Part shown: piece by piece, positions 50,040 through 61,294 of the stretch
Numbering within the stretch: the first letter of the stretch is position 1
How the letters are laid out: each line of letters starts with the position of its first letter
From: Hippopus hippopus
Lineage: Eukaryota; Mollusca; Bivalvia; Cardiida; Cardiidae
DNA length: 64,000 nucleotides
Assembly: GCA_946811185.2 (NCBI GenBank)
Contig: OX328102.1
Location: forward strand, 16,183,194-16,247,193
Direction: 5' to 3'
Notes under the pieces: model-generated
What the model saw: only the letters and a program-made list of their open reading frames with translations
What the model was told of the DNA's origin: nothing
The model's database searches: none
Translations under genes and position numbers: made by a program

Positions 50040-51049
50040 TGTGATTATTATTACGTTTTCAAAAAGATGTTTTCAAAGACGCCATGTTGTCTCAGGACGA
50101 AATGAATGAAAAACACCGCAGAACATGCACAAAAATCACATGGGCGGGACAGAAAATATTGACTCTCAAGAAAATCAAACACGATTCTACAAGTTACTGT
50201 TTCTTCTGTCTTTTTTTCGCATATAAGTTTTTTTTTTTTTCAAATAAAACGCTTAAAATTAAAAAAAAAAAGAAACAGTTTAATTCATCTGTCATGTTTA
50301 CGTTCCCCAAATGAGCCACAGAATGACCGCCAAATATGATCAATTTCGTTAGTTTTATTTAAGATTTATATGTCATAAACGACTTCTACAAGTGCTTTAG
50401 GTAAAGAAACGTTTATTAATTTGTCCCGAGTCATGTATCTCCCCCCAAAAAAACTTGCATTTCACTGCAATACAGATTAAACCGATGAAACTAAAAATCA
50501 GTACAGCACTGTAGCTTTGCTTCAGGAAATTTCACGATGGACTTGAGACGCTACGGTGCACAATAAATGTCCAAATATGAAAAGAAGCACCGTAAACGTT
50601 TATTATTGAGACTACTATTGATTCTTATAGGCAAGCGAGAAAGCGACACTGAGAGAAAGATGACGGGGGGAGGGGAGGGAGGAAGACTAGCCGAGATAAA
50701 AACCGTCTGTGTAAAAGAAGAAAAAAATCACAATAATGATTACCATGCGAAACATTTATGTCTGGGATTTCTCAGAGAGGACATGTCGTGTTTTCTGTTT
50801 CCGACCGAAAATAAAAGAAAACCCAACACGATGTAGTGGGAAGACATTTTGTTTTGGAAATTTTGTTAGAGTTTGTGTTGCTTTCCTGGCGTTTTGTTTC
50901 CGTAGTAATATTGGATTTTTGGTATTGGGAAAATGGAAATCACGACAAAATTGATGTTATAGGATGCCATTTTGAAAGATCGTTCTTGGGGCTGTTTGTT
51001 GAGGTGAGTGGGTTTAACTACAGTATACTGTTTTGGTACAATTTATTTA
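50040..51049. other. Intergenic stretch without recognised feature
   Basis: Several overlapping ORFs of 70-90 codons are Lys/Phe-rich and low-complexity; none is recognisable. Confidence 0.4.
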
Positions 51050-51303
51050 TTTGTTTGTTTGGTGTTAAATCCCGTTTTCAGCACTATTTTAGCTATATAA
51101 TGCTGTGAACCAATCCATGCTTTCCTGGAGATTCGTCTTAAGAGTACTTGGGACAACAGTATTTTAAAGCCACTGGCTGCTTTCCTTCATAAACATCGTC
51201 GAACTAATCGTTTACTTGATTCCTGTAGCAATGGCTATCTTCAATCTTCAGAAAGAAAACTGCCAAGCCCGGGAATTGAATTAGCGGCTCCCACGTTAAC
51301 ACT
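51050..51303 (-). repeat. SINE, copy 1 of a tandem duplication
   Basis: TTGGTGTTAAATCCCGTTTT, CCATGCTTTCCTGGAGATTC and CTGCCAAGCCCGGGAATTGA then ATTAGCGG: the SINE in reverse, with box B as CGGGAATTGAA. Confidence 0.7.
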
Positions 51304-51440
51304 TAGGCTGCTAAGCGCGACTCACTGACCTTTTGCGGACAGTGTAGATCAAGATCACACAGCACAGATCGTGCAGTCTGTTCTTGGATCTTCACTGTCC
51401 GATCAGGTGGTATTTTTCTTCAACAAATAGGTTTGAAACA
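51303..51440. repeat. R2 MITE, truncated, copy 1
   Basis: Starts TTAACACTTAGGCTGCTAAG; breaks off after GGTTTGAAACAGTTATAT. Confidence 0.75.
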
Positions 51441-51449
51441 GTTATATCG

Positions 51450-51656
51450 AGGTGACCAGTATACCTATCCATGCTTTCCTGAAGTTTCTCCTTCAGAGTA
51501 ATTAGCACATCAGTATACCCTATTTCCAAGCCACCGGCTGCTTTTCCTTCTTAAACATGTTGAACTAATCGTTTATCTGATTCCTGTCGCAATGGCAATC
51601 GTCAATGTTCAGGAAGAAAACTGCCAAGCCCGGGAATTGAATTAGCGGTCCCTACC
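51450..51656 (-). repeat. SINE, copy 2 of the tandem duplication
   Basis: CCATGCTTTCCTGAAGTTTC to CCAAGCCCGGGAATTGAATT then AGCGGTCCC, matching copy 1 with an offset of about 352-358 bp. Confidence 0.75.
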
Positions 51657-51868
51657 TTAACAGTTAGGCTGCTAAGCGCGTCTCATTGGCCATTTGCGGA
51701 CAGTGTAGATCAAGATCAGACTGCACGGAACATGCAGTCTGATCTTGGATCTACACTGTCCGATAAGAAGATGGTTTTCTCCTAAAATATAAGTTTGAAA
51801 CAGCAACATGCAGGTTTTTACTATCGGCTTGAAGTTTCATTTAACATACTTAGCAGGTTAAGGATTAA
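51657..51868. mobile_element. R2 MITE, full length, copy 2
   Basis: TTAACAGTTAGGCTGCTAAG to TTAGCAGGTTAAGGATTAA. Sits at the same SINE position as the copy at 51303. Confidence 0.85.
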
Positions 51869-51884
51869 ATATTGAAATTGCAGC

Positions 51885-52122
51885 AGATGACAGCGAAATG
51901 CATTTCCATGATGCATTATACCATTATATTATGGATTCATAAAATCCATGTTGTCTTACAAATGACTGAATCATGAGGTAGAATTGTCCTTGGACATGCA
52001 CAGGATTTACAAATAGCAAAAAGTTTCGCTTCATATCAGCCTGCGCAGACTGCGCATTCTGACACAGATCGATATAATTTGCAGATGCATTGAATCCCCT
52101 GTTTACAGTGCATAACTCAGGT
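51885..52122. repeat. R3 repeat
   Basis: TTCCATGATGCATTATACC, CTTGGACATGCACAGGATTT, CAGCCTGCGCAGACTGCGCA and TTGCAGATGCATTGAATCC. Confidence 0.8.
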
Positions 52123-52124
52123 AT

Positions 52125-52345
52125 TTAGCTTAACCATTCACTAAACTATCCCGTGTTTTAACGACATTGAGAAAGAAGGCTTTCGTTGGAAAAAAAAAAC
52201 TTGTATCCGGCATTTTCAGCCTTTCTTGCAACGTATTTAATCCTTTCATAGAAAATTGCAACACTGGTGCCACATTTAATTTGTCGTCTGCAAAATGCTT
52301 TCAGTTTAGAGGAACCTGAAATTTTGTTGTCTAGTAAATTGATAA
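52125..52345. repeat. R1 MITE, diverged
   Basis: TAACCATTCACTAAACTATC on the left, TTAATTTGTCGTCTGCAAAA and GTTGTCTAGTAAATTGA on the right; core poorly conserved. Confidence 0.6.
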
Positions 52346-52349
52346 GCGA

Positions 52350-53476
52350 ATTTATCTAAAGAACTGCAGTTCTGATCGTTAATGACAGCAATCAGAACTG
52401 TGTACTTTTCTCCTAAATATTCTGCCAGTTTTATTTTATAGACAAATACGCATAATTCTTCACATAAACATCCGTGTTTTCAGCGACATTAAATCATTAT
52501 TGATCATTAGATCGCTAGTCTATTGCCAACAAAAGTAATCCAGATTGAAATATTAGTCTTACATGAGACGTTTAGGGTGCTTCTTTTCATATTTGGACAT
52601 TAACTCTGCACCAGAGGCGACCAGTCAAAAATCAATTCGTCTTTTGGTACAGTTATCTGTACTAATTCAAATATTAAAAAAAAAACAAAAACCAACAGTC
52701 GTCAAATACTGCCCTACAGAAAATAATTCTTTCTGTTAGAATTCGGAATTCTGTTGAATATGACAATGGTGGCATGAACTACAACATCCCTTCCACTTCC
52801 AATTTAAACGACGTCTACTTACCAAGTCATAGACTAGACAAGAAGTCATCGATGAAATACATGTTGTTTGCTTATATTTAAATTAAGTCTGTGATCTATG
52901 CAAATTAAGCTCATCTTTACCTATCCAAAAGCAACCTTTTTTCATATTCGTGTTTTTCGCGGGTGTAAAACGTCTCGTCTAGCCACGAGTTTGTCCAACC
53001 GATAAGAACATGAAAAAGCATGGAAATATAATCGCAGTGAGTTTTAGAAAGTATACAAAAACCAAATTATAAAATTGATACACGGATGTTCTTTATTTGC
53101 TCTTTTTGATATAGATCAAAAATTACTTTTTTATAGTACATTTTATTTCCTATTGTGACACGTAAATAGCTATGGGCGGAGGATAAAGTCGCTGGATCTA
53201 ACCGAATCGGACTTATTAAGAGCCGAACCGGGTAGGACCAAGTAACCGGATAGGTACGGATTGAACCGGAACGGACTTTAAAAACCGGATTTGACAGCTT
53301 TTCTTCGGTCTTGTATCCATCGACCACTCATTCCACATTCGCTTGTCTGTCAGTACTTTCAGCACTTTTATCTGATCTTATATACATGTTTAAGATAAGC
53401 AAATGCTTCCGCCATTTGCAAAAACTCGGTTATCATACGCCTTATGCCTAAAACATGACTGACCTAGATTTTCGTC
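52350..53476. other. Intergenic stretch without recognised feature
   Basis: Includes a Cys-poor minus-strand ORF at 53067-53327 whose source DNA is built from repeated CCGGA/CCGAACCGG words (about 53190-53290). No gene recognised. Confidence 0.4.
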
Positions 53477-53688
53477 TTAACTCTTGGGCTGCTAAGTGCG
53501 ACTCACTGACCTTTTGCGGACAGCGTAGATCAAGATCAGACTGCACAGAACGTGCAGTCTGATCTTGGATCTACTCCGTCCGATAAGGAGATATATTTCC
53601 TTCAAAAATACCTTTCAAACAGCAATATTTGGATTTTTACTATCGGCTTGAAAGTTTTATTTCTTTTATTTAGCAGGAAAAGGGTTAA
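53477..53688. mobile_element. R2 MITE, full copy with TTAA ends
   Basis: TTAACTCTTGGGCTGCTAAG to TTTAGCAGGAAAAGGGTTAA; palindrome GATCAGACTGCACAGAACGT / GCAGTCTGATC. 212 bp, the same length as the 41821 copy. Confidence 0.87.
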
Positions 53689-53799
53689 CTTAACTGTCAA
53701 AAGCGATGATTGCATCAGAGCTGCGAAATGTCTTGTCTTTTAACTGAAAATAAGGCCATTCTTATAAGTACTGGAACTATTTTTCGTCCTAAACGTCTG

Positions 53800-54014
53800 T
53801 TAACCCTTTACCAAACGACAAAATTTAAGCCTTGTCCAAATTGAAAGCATTTGCAGAGGACAATTTCAAGGTGGCTCAAAGGATGCAATGTTTCTTTGAT
53901 AGGGTAGAAAACATCTGGGAAAAGGAGAAAATGCTGGTTTCCAGCATTTTCTCCTTTTCCCTCAATGTTTTCAAAAGGCTTCTTTCCTAAAGTTGTTGTG
54001 TGGTAAAGGGTTAA
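53800..54014. mobile_element. R1 MITE, full copy with TTAA ends
   Basis: TTAACCCTTTACCAAACGAC on the left and TTGTGTGGTAAAGGGTTAA on the right, the cleanest terminal pair in the window. 215 bp. Confidence 0.88.
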
Positions 54015-54029
54015 GGAATGAAACAGTCC

Positions 54030-54180
54030 GTATTCACCAACTGTTGATAAGAAGACTCTTGGTCTTATTCTCAAGAACTGTCTAAATTTGAAAATAATAT
54101 AGATTCTGATTAATCTAAACCTAGTAGCTTAATAAAATGATTTAGCCAATCAGAAGTTGTGCCCTATTAATTCATTATAG
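54030..54180. repeat. R4 MITE, right end lost
   Basis: CAGTCCGTATTCACCAACTG at the left and the inner arm TAGCCAATCAGAAGTTGTG; ends at CCTATTAATTC. Confidence 0.6.
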
Positions 54181-54321
54181 GGAATTTTCCATGCCCATAC
54201 GCGTGAATTCATTGGTCCCTTTCCTTTCTGAGTTAAAGGCTTTCGAAAACATTGGGCGAAAAAGATACAATACTGGTAACCACTATAATCGCCTTTTTTC
54301 CACAATGCATTCGCAAAAACG

Positions 54322-54352
54322 TGCGGTCTGATCTTTGATCTATACCGTCCAC
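54322..54352. repeat. R2 scrap
   Basis: CGTGCGGTCTGATCTTTGAT then CTATACCGTCC. Confidence 0.5.
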
Positions 54353-54476
54353 TTGTTTAGTCAAGCCTATACGATAAGAATCTTTCTGAGTTACAGTCGA
54401 TTGTATTTACAGCTATAGAAAGACGCCGAGTACATTTATTTGGCGCCGAAGGGTAAGAGAATATCGTCTTACTCAC

Positions 54477-54677
54477 TCTTAACTCTTGACCAAAGGACAA
54501 GTTTTAAAATGAAAGCATCTGCAGGAGATAAATTAGGAACTGTACATATTAGCTGCAGAGCTTTGATTTGGGTCAAACACTTTGTGGGAAAAGGAGAAAA
54601 TTGTGGTTATTAGCATTTTTTCCTTTCCCGCAATGTTCTCGAAAGCTAAAACCTAGGGTTGTGTAGTAAAGGGTATA
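54477..54677. repeat. R1 MITE
   Basis: TTAACTCTTGACCAAAGGAC, CACTTTGTGGGAAAAGGAGA, TTGTGTAGTAAAGGGTA; core diverged. Confidence 0.75.
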
Positions 54678-54724
54678 TCCGCGTTTTAATAATGTATAGA
54701 TATGAACAGAGTATAATTTTGAAC

Positions 54725-54845
54725 GCAAAACTACAGCAGACAGTGGCCAGTTGTGCGAAGTGCTAATATAGGAAACTGTACAATAGGAGAAGTGGTCACT
54801 GCAGTATAACTCAAATATCGTTGAAAACTGTATTAGATTTCAAAG
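54725..54845 (+). repeat. SINE 3' fragment
   Basis: GCGAAGTGCTAATATAGGAA, GTATAACTCAAATATCGTTG then AAAACTGTATTAG. Confidence 0.45.
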
Positions 54846-54849
54846 ATTT

Positions 54850-55400
54850 CGATTCCACAAATCTTTATAGGAAAAATCTAGGTAGCTTTGATAAATCAAA
54901 ATTTATCGATAAACGGTGACAGCATTCCCCACTGTATGTACTTCGATTATTTGTGTGTTATTTTCTAACGCTGTATCAGCAATTATATTTCCGTGATTTC
55001 ATGGCGATAACTTTTTTACCCATTACAATTTTCACCTTTTATTCTACACCGATCATAATTATAATGCTGACGCTGCCAGACCATCATCTACGAGGAGAAA
55101 TTTTGCTCCTTTTTCCACAATGTTTTCTATCCTATTACATGTATACTACTCAAAGTTTGCTAAGCACCATCAATATTGTTGTACATATCTTAGGTTGTAA
55201 TTAAACTTTGAATATTTTTTGTTGTTTAACATGTACCCTGTGCTTTATTTATTATTCTACAGAAAGATTTTACACTTGTTATGCACTCTTTTGATTTTAT
55301 TTTCATTTTTAACTGGATGGTCACTAAAACGGTTCTTTTTCAAAACGAGTAGATAACGTAATTTGCAAAAAAAGCTATAGCGATTAATTTAGTATGGGCA
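54850..55400. other. Intergenic stretch
   Basis: AT-rich. One R1 scrap at about 55090-55140 (GCTCCTTTTTCCACAATGTT). Nothing else recognised. Confidence 0.4.
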
Positions 55401-55404
55401 TGAT

Positions 55405-56205
55405 AACGAATATGTGACCCGTTGCTGTCAATATCAGCTTAGCATCGTCTTTGAATGCCTCCAATTAGGTTTTGGATAACCATTTGAGATATGGACTTCC
55501 ATTCCTCGTCAAGGAATGCACCAAGTTGCTGAATGCTTTATGGCTGGACCTGACGGGCTGAAATGCGGATCTGTAACTCATTTCACATGTGTTCAATTGG
55601 ATTTACTAGTTAGTCGGGGTAACCGGATGGCCAATCCATACGCTGGATACCCACTCTTTGCAAATACTCTTGGACAACAAGGGCTGTGTGAGGACGAGCA
55701 TTATCGTCCATTGAAATGAACCCACCGCCAACAGCACCGGCATATAACCTTACCTGTGTGTCGAGAATTTCATCTCGATACCGCTGGGCAGTCAATGTGC
55801 CTCGATCGAGCACAACCAGGTCAGTTCGTCCTTCCCAAATTTTCCCAAATTTTCCAGCTCTATACCACGATAGAGCCCCCCCACCCCCCCCCCCCCATTT
55901 CGATCATGCTCAGCAATGTCTGCTGCATGAAACCTCTCTCCACACTCGAACACGCATATCCGTGTAGTCCAAGCAGTATCGGGACCCATCTGTAAAGAGG
56001 ACAGGTCGCCAGTCCGTTCTCCTCCAACCAACATGGTTCATCGCCCATGCACACCAATCCTGACAGTGGATTAGAGATAGGGGATACGAATACATGATCT
56101 TCTCGATCGGAGGTCCCTTTCGTGCAACCGTGTGCGTACGGTTTGAGTCGAAACTCTGACCTCAGAAGCATTTTGAATGTCAGAACGCAGTTGAATTGCA
56201 GTGGC
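55405..56205 (-). pseudogene. Dead Tc1-like transposase
   Basis: Minus-strand remnant of a Tc1-family DDE transposase, distinct from the mariner above. Pieces in order 5' to 3': WRRTDWRPVLFTDGSRYCLD (first catalytic Asp region), RVRVW and GERFHAADIAEHDRNGG in a shifted frame, LTAQRYRDEIL, FISMDDNARPHTALVVQEYL (second catalytic Asp), then MDWPSGYPD, with a stop where the family continues into NPIEH. Further C-terminal words (QQLGAFLDEEW, IQNLIG) can be read across more stops. A C-rich run at about 55877-55899 disrupts the frame. No TIRs found. At least three frame disruptions, so inactive. Confidence 0.85.
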
Positions 56206-56315
56206 AAAAAATATCATAAAGTTTCAACCTAGGTCAGTCTGCGCCAACTGCACAAGCTGATCTGGGTCGATACTTTTTGCAGATGCATTAAAGTCCCTTT
56301 TCACAGAGAATGGCT
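56205..56315. repeat. R3 repeat, right half
   Basis: CAGTCTGCGCCAACTGCACA, GGTCGATACTTTTTGCAGAT and CACAGAGAATGGCTCA. Confidence 0.75.
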
Positions 56316-56547
56316 CAGTATCTTTAGGTTATAATTCGAGGCGAGATTCAGATCTGAAACCTTAACATTCCCGATCAAAAGGAAACATTATTCTGCCTTG
56401 TCCAGGCTGTTAGGCAAACTAAAAAAAAAAACACCCTACCAAGTGAAGAGGGGACATCGCTGATCTTAGAATAACCGTTCCCTCAAATCTATCGTCGATC
56501 TTTACTTTTCGTAAAGGCATCTAAAGGTCTGTTCAGCGCTGTAACCC

Positions 56548-56905
56548 CTAAAGGCCCAGTAGCGGCCAAAAATCAATGCAGGTGTTAAAATTTATTTAAA
56601 GTTAATCATACCATTTATAAGTAGGGAAAATATTGTAAAGATGACAATATTTCAGTCAGTGGTCGGTCTAAGTGTTAATCGCAGGCAGAAAAATGAATTT
56701 TTAAAATCAGGTAAAAAATAAACAAAAGATACAGTGACCTAGCAACTTTTATCCTAGTATTTAAATTCTTTTCTCTGCCAGTGACTAATACTTGGCCCGA
56801 CCGTACAATAACAGATTGTCATCTTCACAATAATTTCCATACTTTTCAGTGATATGATTTAAGTCTTAATACATTTTAACACCCCTTTTGGTTACTTTTA
56901 GCAGC
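56548..56905. repeat. R5 long inverted repeat, best left end
   Basis: Left end CCTAAAGGCCCAGTAGCGGC; arms TAATCATACCATTTATAAGT / CTTTTCAGTGATATGATTTA and AAGATGACAATATTTC / GTCATCTTCACAATAA. Right end TTTTGGTTACTTTTAGCAGC. Confidence 0.75.
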
Positions 56906-56914
56906 TATTATTAC

Positions 56915-57388
56915 TTTAACCACACAATCCTCAGTTTAAACGATCCTGAGGAAGACAGGATTTGACAGCATGCTAACCAGCATTTTTTTCTTTTTCTCAC
57001 ATTTTCTACCCGTTCAAAAACAAATTTCACCATTCAGACCAAATTCAATTTGTTGTCTGTAAACGCCTCCAACCTGGACGAGTCTTAGATTTTGGTATCT
57101 GCTAAAGAGGTTAGGCTTTAGATCTGAGAGTTTAACGCGATGTCTTGCAAATGCGAATAATAGAACGAAAACGTGGTGGAACGTCAGAGCTGGTCGCGTA
57201 GTATAGGAGACCTATTCCCCCCTCCCCCAAAAAAATAACTTTGAAAAAGCAATAGTAACCAGCATTTTCTCCATCTCCCACAATGTTTTCAACCCTTTCA
57301 AAGAGATAAATCGTAATATGAGTCTTATTCAATAGGTCATCTCCAACTGCTTCGAGTCAAAAATGTCGTTTGGTAAGGGTTAAACCAG
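56915..57388. repeat. Two R1 MITEs, both degraded
   Basis: First at 56918-57120 (TTAACCACACAATCCTCAG ... TGGTATCTGCTAAAGAGG). Second at 57200-57388 (GTAACCAGCATTTTCTCCAT ... GTCGTTTGGTAAGGGTTAA). Confidence 0.7.
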
Positions 57389-57699
57389 AGCGACGCTCTA
57401 TATTGCAATGCGAGACAGGAGCGGATGAGTAGCCTTTCTGTGTAGATAACTAATTGAGTTCTGTGGCTGAATTGAGGATTTTCTCATTTTTATTTCGTAA
57501 GCTGATTCCTGCCCCACAACATATCTGGATTGTTCTGTGGATCTGTTTAAATGTGTGTCTGTCTCTGAGTGTGTCTGTCGACATGGCCTTTCGTCTGTCT
57601 GGGTGTCTGTTGATCTATGTTTATAGGCCTACGTACAAGTCTGTTTGTCTTGTTTTTCCAGCTCTCGATCTGTTTGCCAGTTTGTCTTGTTTGAATGCG

Positions 57700-58075
57700 T
57701 TGTAATAAAGGGGGAAAATACTGGTAGCAAACTTTTTCTCCTTTTACCACATTCTTTTCTTTCTTTAAATTACAAGTCTAATCATTCGGGCCGCATTTAA
57801 TTTTCCGTCTGCAAGTGCTTTCAATATGGACAATTCTGAATTTTTGAAGTAGGGAAAAGAGTAAACCCTTTTATTATGTACCAGTCGACAACATTGGCGC
57901 TCTACCAATTAAATGTGACTCAATTAAGGAGAAAATGCTGTAAGGGAGAGAGTAAAATATTTTGGGAAACGGAGAAAATGCTGGTTACCAGCATTTTCTC
58001 CTTTTCCCATAATGTTTTCAAAAGCCTTCTTTTTCAAGTTCTTTAAAAGTCGGGTATAGGAAAAGGCTAATCACC
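57700..58075. repeat. Two R1 MITEs
   Basis: First at about 57700-57865 (degraded). Second at about 57890-58075, with an excellent core AAATGCTGGTTACCAGCATTT. Confidence 0.75.
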
Positions 58076-58501
58076 AAAATTCCTTGAAAGTAAGATTTAT
58101 CATTTCTAAGCTTGTAAACTGTCGGCATTTCCTGCAAAGTAAGCCTCAAAATTCAATTACCATAAAAGGTTTCTTGGTTTTCTCCTGGCTTGGAGGAGAA
58201 AAATACTGATTTTTTTTCCAAGAAAAAAAAAAGATCTATGTAAAGAATTGCTTTCTTGTCTGGTTTGTTTTGGGAACCATAAATGATTCAACAGAAATTG
58301 TTGCAGGTTAACTTGTGAAACCGCGTTTCTGTTAATTTTGAACCATACTGTGCTGTTATTCAGGACTGTTATTATCGATGCTTGCTTCCCAGTATTTTTT
58401 TTTTCAAAGAAAATAAAGGTCACCACATGGTAGGTACAGTAAGATTTGACCATGTAAAGGCCTACATTCATGATAGTAGGAAAAATCTATTATTAAAGGT
58501 G

Positions 58502-58571
58502 CTGTCTGTCTGTCTGTCCGTCCGTCCGTCCGTCCGCCCGCCCGCCGGCCCGTCCGCCCGTCCGTCCGTCC

Positions 58572-58614
<43 letters not shown>
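58502..58614. repeat. Tetranucleotide repeat with mirror-graded units
   Basis: Units run CTGT, then CCGT, then CCGC/CGGC in the middle, then CCGT, then CTGT. The Ser/Val/Arg-rich and Asp/Arg/Gln-rich ORFs over it are artefacts. Confidence 0.95.
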
Positions 58615-58615
<1 letters not shown>

Positions 58616-58699
58616 TGTGCTTTGAATATTTTTCTTGTACAACTATACACTCCACAATTGTTCATCTCATGATGTGAAGGTCAAGGAAAGGATGAACAC

Positions 58700-59160
58700 A
58701 ACCTTGGGATACAATGTAGCTCGTCAACTAGTTTAGTTTTTTTCAGAGTTTCCAAAAAAGGATTTCTTAGTAAGCCTCGGCTTCTTTTTCATAGTCTTCA
58801 CGCCTAACAACTTAAACGAAAGCACAAGTAGAAAAGTTTTAATTTTAACAAAGTAAACACTACAAATAATGATATGCCAAAAAATTCTTGAAAACAAGAT
58901 GTATCATCTTGCTGGTGTATTATGACATATTCTGTAAAAGCAGCCTGATAATTCAATTATCTTAAAAGGTTTCTTGGCTTCGTCTGGTAGGGGAGAAAAT
59001 TAAGCATGAATTAAGTGTTTCTCAGATTGAAACTAGTTTATGCTGCGTGTGAAGAATTATTTGAATGTGTCCCCGGAGTTGTATTTGATTTATTTGTAGG
59101 AACTTGTGTTTTGAAATCTATGAAAAAATATCATTTTTGCTAGATATCTAAAAATTTGCA
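58700..59160. other. Intergenic stretch without recognised feature
   Basis: Two related passages (CTTGAAAGTAAGATTTATCAT at about 58082 and CTTGAAAACAAGATGTATCAT at about 58886, each followed by TAAAAGGTTTCTTGG) hint at an old local duplication. Confidence 0.4.
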
Positions 59161-59164
59161 TATG

Positions 59165-59375
59165 GTGACATTTGTTTATTTGAGCCTGTAGCAATCCCGT
59201 GTTCTAACGAACTTTGGAAATGAGGCTTTTGAAATATCATGGTAAAGAGCATTTTCTCCTTTTCCCACAATATTTTCTAACCTTACTAAGACAAATCGCA
59301 TCGTTTGGACCGCATTTGATTTGTTGTTTGCAGTGCCTTCAATATGGAGGGGAGTAAATTTTGCTGTTTGCAAGA
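59165..59375. repeat. R1 MITE, left end lost
   Basis: AGCATTTTCTCCTTTTCCCA then CAATATTTTCTAACC; CGCATTTGATTTGTTGTTTG. Confidence 0.65.
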
Positions 59376-59776
59376 ACTCTGTATATCTCTCTCTCTCTCC
59401 CTTTGTATGTTTGTATTCATAAATTATAGTGTAACAACTTCACTGCTTCGCTGTCTTCTTCCTACTTACCATTTTCAAATCTACATGCCTATTCCGGAAC
59501 CTCATAACAGGTTGAACTGATACACTTATGACTTTTTTTCTTCTTTGAAAGTGATATTATGAACAGTCTCCTTCGCATCCAAAAAGTCTGCAGATGGCAA
59601 CGTGTTACATATGTTTATCATCAGCAATGTCATGAAGGAAAACAAAATCGAGATCGCTTTCTTTGAAGACAGAATACCGGCGACCTTCCCCGGAAGTCAT
59701 TAGAGGGAACCAATCAATACAGCTTTATACCGGCTTGCATGGGCGGAATGCTGGTTTCCGCCTGTCTCATTCTTGT

Positions 59777-60005
59777 TTAACTCTTTACCAAACGACATAA
59801 TTTTAGACTGGTCCAAACTGGAAGCATTTGCAGACGACAAAATTAATGCGACTCAAAAATTAAAATTTGCTTTGGGAAAGGAAGAAAACATTGTGGGAAA
59901 AGGAGAAAATGCTGGTTACCAGCATTTTCTCCTTTTCCCACAATGTTTTCAGAAGGCTTCTTTCTCAGGGTCGTGAAAACCAGGGATTGTTTGGGAAAGG
60001 GTTAA
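59777..60005. mobile_element. R1 MITE, near-perfect with TTAA ends
   Basis: TTAACTCTTTACCAAACGAC to TTGTTTGGGAAAGGGTTAA; palindrome GAAAACATTGTGGGAAAAGG / CCTTTTCCCACAATGTTTTC perfect around GCTGGTTACCAGC. Confidence 0.9.
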
Positions 60006-60009
60006 AAAA

Positions 60010-60857
60010 TATTAACCCCAAGTAATCGAATCGCTTTGTAACGTGTTCATTAAGACCTTTAAAAAAATCACAAATACTTTAAGAAAAATATCGTGAGTAA
60101 TAGAGAACTCGTATAAGAATTTTCCTTTTTTCCCCTGATCTTTTTTCAACATGTTCGAATAACTATCATATCATCTGAGGCTGATTTAATATGCCGTCTG
60201 ATAAAAAAAAAGAAATTGGTATGTCTTAAATCAAGTTTATCGTCTAGTCATCTAATCTAAGGGTTATGAGTTAAGTGCTGGCTTTGCGAAAATGCTTTCT
60301 TAGCTTTTTATGATTTTCATCGCGACAGGAATCATTCACTATGATAATGCAAGTTTTTGTCGCATATTTGTTCAATAGACAGTCGACTTTTCAACCATGG
60401 GGTTTACCTAGAAAAGAGTGTCATTCAAAATATGCAAATAAGATGAATCGTTTCAAGGTATTGCAATTTTTGGTGGTACATATTATACATACGTAAATGC
60501 AGTGCGTTTTCTGCAACTTTCGGTTGCCTGAGTTATCCGGCCTCTAGGTACTCAGTGTTCACCAAGAGGCCAACGTGTTCAAAAATTTAAATGTACATTT
60601 AAATCCGTGAAAGCAGTGCATTTTCCGCCATTGTTGGATCCAATTGTCAATTGTCTCTATCCAGTAACGAAAAAAAAAAGATGCCATCTTGAAATGAAAA
60701 TAAATTCTACTGCCTCAGTTGGTAAGTATACACAAACGTGTTTTTCTTCTTTTATTCTCCCGAAAATCACCGAGGGCCGAATAACATTTACATATCGACA
60801 GAACGTCCAATACGTGGCAATGTCAATGGTAGTGAACCTAGATTCTTGTTGTACAAA
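60010..60857. other. Intergenic stretch, possible first exon
   Basis: ORF 60607-60861 contains a good donor (TCAGTTG then GTAAGTAT at about 60721) after ATGAAAATAAATTCTACTGC. No recognisable protein; weak candidate only. Confidence 0.25.
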
Positions 60858-61071
60858 TTAACTTTTAAACTGCTAAGCGCGACTCACTGACCTTCTGCGG
60901 ACAGTGTAGATCAAGATCAGACTGCAGAGAACGTGCAGTCTGATCTTGGATCTGCACTGTCCGATAAGGAGATATTTTTTTCTCCAAAATATAAGTTTGA
61001 AACAATATTATTCGGGTTTTTACTATCGGTTTGAAAGATTTATATAAGTTATTTAGCGGGAGAAGGGTTAA
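60858..61071. mobile_element. R2 MITE, full copy with TTAA ends
   Basis: TTAACTTTTAAACTGCTAAG to TTAGCGGGAGAAGGGTTAA; palindrome arms GATCAGACTGCAGAGAACGT / GCAGTCTGATC. Confidence 0.86.
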
Positions 61072-61169
61072 GTCTTTTGTACAGAGAAAAGAAATCAATT
61101 TCTTCCTTTAATTTTGACATATCCGGGTCAATGAGCAGTTAAAACAAAGGCCCATGCGATATTAATTTA

Positions 61170-61290
61170 CCCCTTACCAAAACATAGATCACTGTGTTTA
61201 CAACCTTTAGAAAGAAGGCTTTTTGAAAACATTGTAGAAAAAGGAGAAAATGTTGGTCTACAGCCAAAGTATTTGTATGTATTTTCTAAA
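61170..61290. repeat. R1 MITE, right half lost
   Basis: CCCCTTACCAAAACATAGAT, TTTTTGAAAACATTGTAGAA then AAAGGAGAAAATG. Confidence 0.65.
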
Positions 61291-61294
61291 TGTG

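Noticed and set aside
55910..56095. 61-codon minus-strand ORF as an independent gene
   Set aside because: It is one frame of the broken Tc1-like transposase.
58382..58672. ORFs with Ser/Val/Arg or Asp/Arg/Gln tetrapeptide repeats
   Set aside because: Translation of a tetranucleotide repeat on both strands.
60607..60861. 84-codon ORF with strong donor at about 60721
   Set aside because: No homology and AT-rich; a single GTAAGT is not enough.
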